Shown here one piece after another: positions 56,324 to 64,000 of a DNA stretch of 64,000 bases (the stretch's first letter is position 1; each line of letters opens with the position of its first letter). Position numbers and translations under genes: made by a program. Under the pieces are notes generated by a model. It saw only the letters and a list, made by a program, of their open reading frames with translations, searched no databases and was not told where the DNA came from. The stretch comes from Rachycentron canadum (Eukaryota > Chordata > Actinopteri > Carangiformes > Rachycentridae): the NCBI GenBank assembly GCA_038496675.1, contig CM076663.1, positions 12,225,559 through 12,289,558 of the forward strand. The letters run 5' to 3'.

Positions 56324-59300
56324 CAATTAGCATCACACAGGCTAGAAAATACACAGCTCTGCAGGGCCTCAGGATGGGCTTAAGATTTCGGAAGGAGATA
56401 AGTTTGTTTTGGTCACATTTTCAGCAGTGGACTGACTGTTTTCCAATACCTAGAGCAAAACGCTGCCCTTTGTTTTTTGTCACCAAAACGCATACGACTA
56501 AATCTAGGTACAAAATGCAGTGATGAGAGAAGGATATTCAGCTCCTTTACTGAAGTAAAAGGTGCAACACCATAGAGTAAATATAGATTAGAAAAGTAAA
56601 AAGTTCTGCATTCAAAGTTTTGCCTTTGTGATGAAGTATTATCAGCAAAATGTACTTAAAGCTACTCTAAACAATAGTGTTACACTAACAACATACTTGT
56701 ATGTAAAAGGGGTTCCTTGTAGTGATGAATGGGACAACATTAAGGTTGCAAATAATGTTTGCTAGCACGCTCCCAGGTGGCCACAAAAGTATCATAACTA
56801 AAAATACTGATTATGCCGACTGGCCCCTCACAGACTGTTGTGATAATATATAATCATGAGTCATTGATGCATTAATCTGTAAACGTGACAATGTAGCTAG
56901 TTCACATAGGCGGATACTTACTTACTGTTTAGTAATGTAGGGTTTTATAAGATGATCATATCTTGATTTGCAAAGTAAGATCAATGTGGTTGAGTGCAGT
57001 ATTTCTATGTGTGAGTAGAAGTGCAAAGTGGAATGAATGGTAATAATCAAGTTCAAGTACTTCAAAATTTTGTGACAAAATAGTAAAAGATACTGGTTGA
57101 AATAAATGGGGAGACTGTATATTTTTAAGTATAGTATTTAAAATGTATTCTGAGAAGGGCTTGCAATTTACGTACAATTACCTGTAAATATTTGAAATGA
57201 ATGGAGACTGTGAGAAAAGTTACTGCTTGAAACAAACTGATGTGTAGTGAAGTGAAATGTATCATTGCACTGGGTGGTGTCTCTTAAGTGCATGCATTTG
57301 ATAACAGTATTAGTTGACCTTGTGTGATGGGTAAAGCCTCTGAGTGCTAAAGTGTGTGTTTAAACATCGTAGGGATGTGGGATTGAGTTCAAGAGAAAGA
57401 GAGAGATGAATAAAGAGAGAGAAGGGATCAGCCTCAAAGTGACCTGAGGCTCGAGGTCATTCACTTCAGAGTTTCAAGCCCAAACAATCCACAACTAAGG
57501 TCGTCAGCCAAGCTCGCACTTTCCCCTCACAGACATACATGAAACAGGCCTAGATTAAGGAGTGATGAGCAGGGAGGATGCAGTGAAATGATCCACGAGA
57601 GGCAGTTACGGGCATATTACAGGCAGAGAGCCTTCAGAGTGCAGCTCTAAAACTCAAATGTACAGCTGCAGTCACTCCAAAGAGACCGTGATATTCTCCA
57701 CACAAGGGGTTCAGAACAGCCCTGAAACCATTTACTGACAACAATAGCCATGACAGATTTAAGTCGTTTATCAAACAAAACATTAGCTTTTCCAGCTTTT
57801 CACACGAGAGGATTCATATATTTTTGTGACATTTTGTGACAAAACAATGAATTTGAAGAATCACCTTGTGCTCCAGGAAATTGTGAGGGCCCTTTTTGCC
57901 TTATCTGCACCATGACCCCATGACAGACAATGGCACCATTGGTCCAAACTGAACAATCTACTGAATGTAAAAAATTAGCATGTTAGCATTGTCATTGTGA
58001 GCATGTTGGCATAACATTTGATTTAAATCTCAGTTTTGTCAATATACAATCTCACCTATAGGCTCCTAGTTTCTGATATTTTATGTAAAAAATATTTAGT
58101 TCTGAAACATTTAGTTGATGGATTGATTAGATGATAGTATGGGAGGATTTGCTGCTTGTATATGATTGTCAGATTAATGTGCTGAACATGAGTTTGAGTT
58201 TTATATTGGTTAGTTTTTTGTTTCATACATTTCATAGACTCAACAATTAATCAGTGTTATAAAAAAAGTTGTTACCCTATCAATCAATAAAAATCATTGC
58301 ACCCTGGGTTCAAAAGTTAACTGCTTTCCTCTGCTGTGCTGTTTTACAGTCTGAGCATCACTTGCAATTGACACACAAGCAGAGTAAATGAAACCCGTCT
58401 CTCCTTAAAGGCTTTGATGTTCCTCTACCAAAATCCCAGCTTTAGATCAACTCATTAACTATGCTTCTCCATGGAGTGAGACAGACAGACAGATGTTAGC
58501 CTGTCCACCATAATGCTGCCTGCAACTCCTCTCAGACAGATGTGTGTGTGTGTGTGTGTGTGTATGTAATCTGCTAAAGTGGTTTGTCTTTAAAATGAAA
58601 TGACAAACAGCTCAGTCATTCATGATGAATAACTCTAATCTCTGTCATCTGTACCCCTCCCTCCTCCCATCTCTGTGTCTATGACAGGGAGAGCCGCGGT
58701 TGTTGCCATCAATCGATGACGAGGGCTCAACGAGAGACGAGTTCTACGATGATGAGGACCTCTACTCAGGCTCTGGTTCTGGCTGTAAGTGTGTGTGTGT
58801 GTGTGTGGGTGGGTGGGGTGGGGTGGGGGGTGGGGGGTGAGGTTACACATTCATGCCCTGGTTCTTTCAAACTCGACAGCTGCTGGGTTTAAATCTGCTG
58901 ACCCTGAAGACCTCACCCCCTTCCCCGCCTGTCCTCCAGTTATGGTCGTTGTATTCACCAGACTCACATGCACGGGCACCACACACACGCAATCACAATT
59001 CAAACATGCCATTTGGCTTGACAGACAGGTTTTGGTGCAGATTCATCGAAAACACCTTTAAACACAGACGCACCCTTGCAAACAAGAAGCAACCCAGGCT
59101 CAATTCCCTCCGATCTTATTTACTCTAATCAGATTACAATCCACACAGATTAGACAATCACACGCAAACCACTAGTTAGTTGTGTGTGCGTATGTCTGCC
59201 TTTGCTGTCTGTGCGTAGGAATTACCTACTTAACGTAAATCACGTTGGTGTAATTCAGGCTGATTTTCTGATCTGGCTGTTGAAGCTTGAGCGCAGCTCA

Positions 59301-62300
59301 CCTTATTAAGCATGACTCATTGAGGGCTGCCCTCTGTTCAGGCACTGCGCTAGTAGTGAGAGCACTCACAATAAATTACAATTCAGAGCAGGAGAGTACA
59401 GCAGAGGCACCCCCTGTGGTTGAAACAGCAGCACAACAAATTGGTTTATCTCGAACCGTGATACAGAGCCATCTGATTGCAGCGAAAAGGCTCATTTTCT
59501 ACAGATGGATGTGCGTTTGGTGCTGCTGCAGCTTCAAAAAGTGGCATTTTGTGGCGTCTGATATGTTTTACAGCAGCTGCATTGTTCGAGTCCACATTTC
59601 GATATCCTCTTCAGCACCTCTGTCAGCTTTCATGTCTTTGTGCCGGTAAATTCAATTTGTTTCTCTTTTAACCCAGGGAGCCGCACTGCTATAACAAAAT
59701 GAAAGGTGGTATAATACTATTATGAGATTTAAGAAGAAAATGAATCACTCAACACCAATGCCTCTTCTCTCCTCTCCTCTCCTGCATGTTTCATAGTGAT
59801 AGGTAAGAGTGGTTTCATTTTTTAATTTGTGGTTCTAGGCTGTAAAACGTGTGAATTAGTGGGTTTTGGGCAGTAAACCCTGGCAGCTTGGACCTCCTCA
59901 GAGAGGGTTTACCTCCCCTGTCTATCAGTCATGGGGTCAGAGTTGCGGCTGACACTCTGTATACTGTTGAGTAAGTTCTCCTGGCTGACTCTTGAATGAA
60001 AAAGGCTGTGGTGGTTTGGTGGTGTTCGTGTATTTGAATAATCCATTACAAACTATAGAGGAGTCATTCAAATCAAGTATGAAGATGGTTTCTTCAGTGT
60101 ATGTAAGTGTTGTCAACATTAAATGTTTCGAGTGTGGCAAAGTAAATGTTGGTCCTGCCCACACAGAGAGGTCACAGCAGGCTGTCGTTCAGGTGAGCTA
60201 CAGCTTGAAGGTGATGCTGACAGCGGTACCCTGCAAATGACCCAGCGAGCAGCAGGGGGTACCTAATCAGTGACCTGTGTAATCTGCTACAAAGAGAAAG
60301 AAAACAACTGAGCTAGATGTCTATAATGTTAATGACAATGATGTGGATGATACTGAGGTGAAGGCTGGATGCAGTTACTGTGGGCAGATGAGTCAGACAG
60401 GGTCAGATCTCACACAGTGAAGAATTGAAGATGAGGAAATGATGAAGAATGATAGTTTGCCACAGTTCTCTGATATTGTATCACAGGATTATCCACAGTC
60501 ATACTCCTCAAAGGAGATTCATGACCTTGTGAAACCTACGGCAGACAGTCTGCTCTTCTTCAGGTTCATCAGCTTGGTTATAGAATTTGAAAACTGGTTG
60601 GATATTCTTACTAAAGTAAGGAAAAAGGCAAGACAAGTGAAGAGTTTTCTAAATGCATCAAAATAAAAATGTGCAGATGTTTTTAAAGGAGACACAGAGG
60701 TCAGCAGATAATAAGGTAGAGTGAGGAATGAGCTGGACAGGTCAGTACTTTTTGAACCATCGCTCCAACGTCAATAACAAATGTTGAAAGCATGAAATGT
60801 CGAACAAGGCCGACTTTGTTTCTGTAAATGGGTATGTTCATAATTTTTGTGCTAGTTGTCTAAAAAATGAATGACAAATGTAAACCATTCAACAGTAGCT
60901 GGGACTTGAGTTAAACTACATATCATGCTCTACTCAGTCCAGACTTTCGGAGGAAACCTAATCCAACAGGCAGTATCAGGGCTGCCAGGTTAGAAAGGAT
61001 TTATCTAAGTCAAACATACAACAGCAGGTTATTCGAGTCCACACGCCACCTATTGGATTTTCAGATCACCAGTAATGGCAGATTTTTGCTAGCAATGCTC
61101 TCCCTACTGGCATTACAGCATGTAGTTCATTCATATAGGCTTTCTGTCAATTCTTCTGATTTTTGGAGTCAGTGGAGCCTGCAAAAGGAAAATTTTTAAA
61201 ACTTAGCTCGGTGGTGGGAAGTTGGAAAAACACAACTTGAATTTTCTTTCGGCAGTACATGAAACACTCAGTGGCCTTAGAAAGAGTCTGTAACAAAATT
61301 GCCATGGATTTCTTCAGTGACCTCTTTAGTACTGTGGCTGTGACTTGAATTGTGTTGAAAAGATAGTGGTGGGACGACCTTAGCTGGGTGAAGCACAGGT
61401 AGTTTCACTTGCGTCCCCCCATCTCCTTTGATGAAATGTCTGCAGTAGTTCAGCAACTCAGCTGTGGAAAATCTTCTGGAGTTGTTGGGCTTACCTCAGT
61501 TTTACAAGAGTTTCTTGATAGGAAAAGACTTAAATGAAGTGTTCACAGACTATTTGAATTTTGATCATATTGAGTTGTACATGAGTTGTTATCAAATCTT
61601 GGCTTACTGAAAAATTGGGGACCAGCTTCATTGTTATGTACAGACAATGAGCTTATTGCAAAATGTTTTTCAAACAGACTCAGCGAGTGAACTGTATAAA
61701 CACTGTTGTTATAGTTAGATATACAGCGTCTCTGAAAGCATGAGTCTGGGTAATTGAGGCTCTTTCAAATTATCTCAGGGTGGGTCTCTCAGGGCTAACT
61801 TTTTCTGAGAAGATTGCCAACTCTATTAGTTTGTTAGCATACGCTGATGATGTCACTGTTTTCTTGACATGCCAAAGTTATGTGAAAATCCTTGAGCAAA
61901 AATAGGCAGGTAGTAGGTGATTGGTGGCTTTATTTCCCACCTTTGTCTCTCCCCTGTTTGGGTACAGCAGGAGTCCTACAAGAAAAGAGGGCCTTGTTAA
62001 GGTTAATCATGTGGTTGGGTGTGTTGACAATAGGTTCATCTCATTAAGGAAGGCTACAGTGGAGGGTGGTTCATGGGGCTGTGGCTACAAACAGGCATGT
62101 GGTGACAGACTCTAGACCAGGGTCACTTTTTTCTCTGTAATGATAAATGAACTCTGCTACACTTGCGGTTCACCTGTTCAAAACTGAGACCTTTCTCTTT
62201 TCTGTACTGATTGCCTTGAAGTTAGAGAGGTTTTAGAAGACACTCTGTTTGTCTGTGGTCTGATTCACTGCCTCATAGGTGAAGCAAAATGAGCATCTGC

Positions 62301-64000
62301 CTCAGTAGATGGGACAAGATGAAAGGCACAGGGTTTGGGAATGGTATGTTCATGTTCAGAGTTCTGGTGCCTAAATTTAATTTGCATACTATAAAATCAT
62401 TTCTAAGAAGAAATAATTTCTGTTTGGGGATATGGAGATGTTTTATGCACTGTAGGACACAGATCCCTTGTTCTTAATTCTTCTCTTCTCTTTGTAAAGG
62501 CAAAGCAAAACATCAGTCAGCATCTGGCCAGGAGAGCTAGACAGACAGTTCAGTCTCAGCTGGTTAAACCTCCGTTCAGTCCCCTGCTGCTCCGCATGTT
62601 TTAATACAGCTAAACCCACAATTCACTGTTACTGTTCTCATTTCCATGTTTTCTCTTTCTGTTGTCAACCAAACGAGCAGAAAATAGCGATTTAATTGTG
62701 CCTCTGATTGCCGCGCGGAGTCGTCAATAAAACCACTACTTTATGATCCAGAAATCATTTAGGAAAACAAACATAGCTGTGCATGTGTCATTGGGTATAT
62801 TGACAATTAAAATGTGTGATCACAGAGGAAGTTAGAAGTGACAGAAAATTGTCTTCTTAAAGGAGCGGTCCACCAATTTTTTACACAAAAGTCAGTCAGC
62901 AGGTTTGTCTTGGTTTGGGCTTGTCAACTTGAAATGCATAACAGAAAACCTGATTACAAACTGGAGGTGTGGAGTTTGAGAGACATGGGTATTCATCAAG
63001 CAGGGAGTGTCTGATCAAAAGATGCTTTTAAGATGCATTATAGGAAAGGTAGGACACAGTGTTTTTCAGACTATACCTATAATTGGGACTAAAAGTCGGG
63101 TAATCTCAGTTTCTATTCCACTTGCAGTTTTGTTATTTATTTTTTTTTATCTTGTGTCAACTTTATAAAAGTGCTGTACTACATCGTTGTGGTGCTGCTT
63201 TGAATTCACTGCTGCATAGTCCCCAAGTTTTCAAATGTAGCTTCGGCCCTCATGAGTGGATAGGGATTGTCGATGTACCACAACATCCCGGGTTTGATGT
63301 CCTCATGTCCTCATCTTTCTGCCTTCAAATATCCTGTGTGATTCACCACTTGTGAAATAAAGGCAAAAAACAATCTTAAACAGAATCACCTCTTATTTAC
63401 TATATAGTTGTGTCAAATGTATTCATTACAACATGTCCTCATTAATGTTAACAATCCCAATGAGCTGCATTTTGTAGATGTGAAAAATAAGTCATGTGAC
63501 ACTACGCCCATTAGTTATTATGCAAAATGATGATGAAGTGTCTGAAATCTGAATTTACTGCTCAATAGAGAATCAACCACAGTGTATGGTGTGAATGAGC
63601 CATAGTCTCAGTTTCTGATTTACTGTGTGTGGGCAGGTGGGTTGAGTGGTTGAGTTATACAATGAATTACAGGATGTGTTGAAATATGGACATGTTTTAA
63701 TTATTTTACTACTTTTTGTTTAATGAAGTCACTTTTCGATATGTTTAAATTTGATATATGTTCTCTGCTCCACTTCAGTTCCTGAGATCAGTATGAGGCC
63801 GACATCAGTGGGCATGTCCTTCACCACAGAAGAGCCCCTCCTCCTCTCCACCACTCAGGCCACTAGCCCCGCCCCCTCTGCCTCACCTGCAGCTGAGCCC
63901 AGCCCCAACCCCGAGGGCCCCACCGCCACCCCACTGCCTACCGAGGGTGACGGAGAGAGTGGTGCATTCTGGGAGAGAGAGCTAGAGAAAGAGAGAGAGA
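35156..64000 (+). CDS. sdc3: Syndecan-3 (Sdc3), heparan sulphate proteoglycan core protein, 3' end outside the window
   Basis: Cell-surface type I membrane proteoglycan of neural tissue that binds growth factors through heparan sulphate. Exons seen: 35156-35209, 58688-58784 and 63779 to beyond 64000. Exon 1 encodes MKLPWLLSLAALLAHATT, a signal peptide, after a GACC Kozak context; the phase-0 donor follows. Exon 2 encodes an acidic stretch (DDEGSTRDEFYDDEDLYSGSGSG) with three Ser-Gly sites (Ser codons 58766, 58772, 58778) matching the DDLYSGSGSG attachment site of SDC3. Exon 3 begins FPEISMRPTSVG and becomes a Thr/Ser/Pro-rich mucin-like region, the hallmark of syndecan-3 over other syndecans. 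The transmembrane and cytoplasmic parts lie past the window. The intron of 23.5 kb after the signal peptide is normal for syndecans. Position next to pum1 supports SDC3. Confidence 0.9.
37311..37351 (+). repeat. (CA)n microsatellite
   Basis: A pure CA run of about 20 units in sdc3 intron 1, followed about 65 bp later by a shorter TG-rich run (37406-37435). Confidence 0.95.
38889..39440 (+). mobile_element. 3' fragment of an L2/Rex-like LINE
   Basis: Translation gives DYTLASANIAHLQMVENAAA, then FAPVLASLHWLPVDFKITI, which matches the C-terminal end of fish LINE ORF2 (LQLIQNAAAR...VLASLHWLPV). Downstream, TTATTGTGAAACACTTTGTA and TGTTTTGAAAGGCGCTA (about 39410-39450) match the usual 3' tail of such elements. 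A poly-T run (39343-39375) interrupts it. Inactive. Confidence 0.7.
41027..41243 (+). repeat. (TG)n microsatellite containing an assembly gap
   Basis: TG repeats lie on both sides of 55 N bases (41119-41173), with a single TGTT interruption near 41094. The true repeat length is unknown. Confidence 0.95.
41941..42213. repeat. Decayed hAT/MITE-like dispersed repeat
   Basis: It starts with TGTAGATTGATTAGTCAACTG and AGAAAATTAATCATCAG and ends with ACTAATACTTAGTTGCAGCCC, the termini of the common fish repeat also seen at 2829-3424. Confidence 0.5.
43748..43790 (+). repeat. (TG)n microsatellite
   Basis: An uninterrupted run of about 21 TG units in sdc3 intron 1. Confidence 0.95.
46517..46540 (+). 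repeat. (ATT)n trinucleotide run
   Basis: About eight ATT units, the only clear trinucleotide microsatellite noticed in the window. Confidence 0.85.
47736..47792 (+). repeat. (TG)n microsatellite, left arm of an inverted pair
   Basis: A 57-nt uninterrupted TG run. A 58-nt CA run of complementary sequence starts 234 bp downstream at 48027. Confidence 0.95.
48027..48084 (+). repeat. (CA)n microsatellite, right arm of an inverted pair
   Basis: A 58-nt uninterrupted CA run, complementary to the TG run at 47736-47792 on the same transcript. Confidence 0.95.
53965..54011 (+). repeat. (TG)n microsatellite
   Basis: A pure TG run of about 23 units. Confidence 0.95.
55716..55900 (+). repeat. Paired (GT)n and (CA)n runs
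   Basis: GT run at 55716-55739 and CA run at 55839-55862, then a second imperfect CA run to 55900. The two arms are each about 24 nt with a 99-nt spacer. Confidence 0.9.
56264..56320 (+). repeat. (TG)n microsatellite
   Basis: A pure TG run of about 28 units in sdc3 intron 1. Confidence 0.95.
58081..58270. repeat. Decayed hAT/MITE-like dispersed repeat near sdc3 exon 2
   Basis: ACATTTAGTTGATGGATTGATTAG, GGATTTGCTGCTTGTATATG and GAGTTTTATATTGGTTAG occur in the same order as in the common fish repeat noted at 2829 and 14461. Confidence 0.4.
58688..58784 (+). CDS. sdc3: sdc3 exon 2: N-terminal heparan sulphate attachment cluster
   Basis: 97 nt, acceptor ATGACAG|GGAG and donor GGCT|GTAAGT, ending in phase 1. 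Three consecutive Ser-Gly dipeptides follow a run of Asp/Glu and Tyr, the classical signal for xylosylation and heparan rather than chondroitin chains. The donor is followed at once by a GT run and then a G-run cluster (58807-58837). Confidence 0.9.
59930..62480 (+). mobile_element. Broken Tx1/L1-clade LINE relic
   Basis: Pieces in order on the + strand: a zinc-knuckle-like IKCFECGKVNVG near 60115-60150; an ORF2 segment reading VVQQLSCGKSSGVVGLTSVL near 61445-61505, followed by DLNEVFTDY near 61530-61560; NWGPASLLCTDNELIAKCFS near 61615-61675 (KWRPVSLLCTDYK type in the family); and the reverse-transcriptase catalytic YADD in LLAYADDVTVFLTCQ (YADD codons 61840-61851). Stops and frameshifts separate all parts, so it is inactive. 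The L1/Tx1 assignment rests on the order and wording of these blocks. Confidence 0.75.
63170..63375 (+). mobile_element. Degenerate tRNA-SINE-like sequence before sdc3 exon 3
   Basis: A box B-like GGGTTTGATGTCC (63290-63302) is followed by TCATCTTTCTGCC and a terminal AAATAAAGGCAAAAAACAA, the tail typical of fish tRNA-SINEs. Box A is not clear, so the copy is old or truncated. Confidence 0.45.
63779..64000 (+). CDS. sdc3: sdc3 exon 3 (partial): mucin-like ectodomain
   Basis: The acceptor CACTTCAG precedes 63779, and two bases complete a Phe codon begun in exon 2. Translation gives Thr/Ser/Pro-rich sequence with short motifs such as EEPLLLSTTQATSPAPSASP and PEGPTATPLPTEGDG, expected to carry O-glycans. 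Near the end, DGESGAFWE places an extra Ser-Gly (Ser codon 63958) between acidic residues and Trp. The last 30 nt are a GA-rich run coding Glu/Arg/Lys. The exon continues past the window. Confidence 0.85.

Larger units (their letters stand above)
35210..58687 (+). other. sdc3: Intron 1 of sdc3 (23.5 kb)
   Basis: No coding exon could be supported inside it. It holds many TG/CA microsatellites, GA and ATT runs, a LINE fragment at 38889-39440, decayed MITE-like repeats and one assembly gap. Stretches free of repeats, such as 46880-47330, 49870-50170 and 50440-50800, are the likeliest places for enhancers. Confidence 0.7.
58785..63778 (+). other. sdc3: Intron 2 of sdc3
   Basis: It contains a G-run cluster next to the donor, a repeat-free segment at 59220-59660, a splice-site-like juxtaposition at 59797-59803, a LINE relic at 59930-62480 and a SINE-like piece near its 3' end. 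Confidence 0.75.

Overview
The window is vertebrate, and almost certainly teleost fish, nuclear DNA. Short GT-AG exons are scattered through long AT-rich introns. There are many (TG)n/(CA)n microsatellites, fish-type LINE and tRNA-derived SINE relics, and three CpG-rich promoters. Three genes are present, all on the + strand: nkain1 (coding 1519-5514), pum1 (5' UTR exon near 10.9 kb, coding 13876-31175, long 3' UTR) and sdc3 (signal-peptide exon at 35156, exon 2 at 58688, exon 3 from 63779 running off the window). As I remember human chromosome 1p35, NKAIN1, PUM1 and SDC3 lie in the same order and relative orientation, so this looks like a conserved vertebrate block. I rebuilt the exons by hand: nkain1 gives a complete 207-residue frame over 7 exons and pum1 a complete 1163-residue frame over 22 coding exons, with every junction in phase.

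Layout: 1-1572, CpG-rich promoter and first exon of nkain1; 1573-5514, remaining nkain1 exons, the last carrying only 10 coding bases; 5515-7480, likely nkain1 3' UTR and intergenic DNA; 7480-9900, a broken L2-like LINE; 9900-10790, intergenic with a GC-rich patch; 10790-32780, pum1; 32800-34180, intergenic; 34180-35209, sdc3 promoter, 5' UTR and exon 1; 35210-58687, a 23.5-kb sdc3 intron full of dinucleotide repeats, including one assembly gap; 58688-64000, sdc3 exon 2, an intron holding a Tx1/L1-clade LINE relic, and the start of the mucin-like exon 3.

The genes do not form an operon or a pathway. Nkain1 is a small membrane partner of the Na,K-ATPase, Pum1 a cytoplasmic RNA-binding translational repressor, and Sdc3 a cell-surface heparan sulphate proteoglycan. 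NKAIN and SDC3 proteins are mainly neural.

I found no new multi-gene system. The observations I rate highest are: seven UGUANAUU near-Pumilio sites, with no canonical UGUANAUA, in the pum1 3' UTR; a 6-nt microexon or recursive splice site in sdc3 intron 2; ZNF143-like and RFX-like motifs at and inside these genes; inverted (TG)n/(CA)n pairs in sdc3 intron 1; and a G-quadruplex-type tract just after the sdc3 exon 2 donor.
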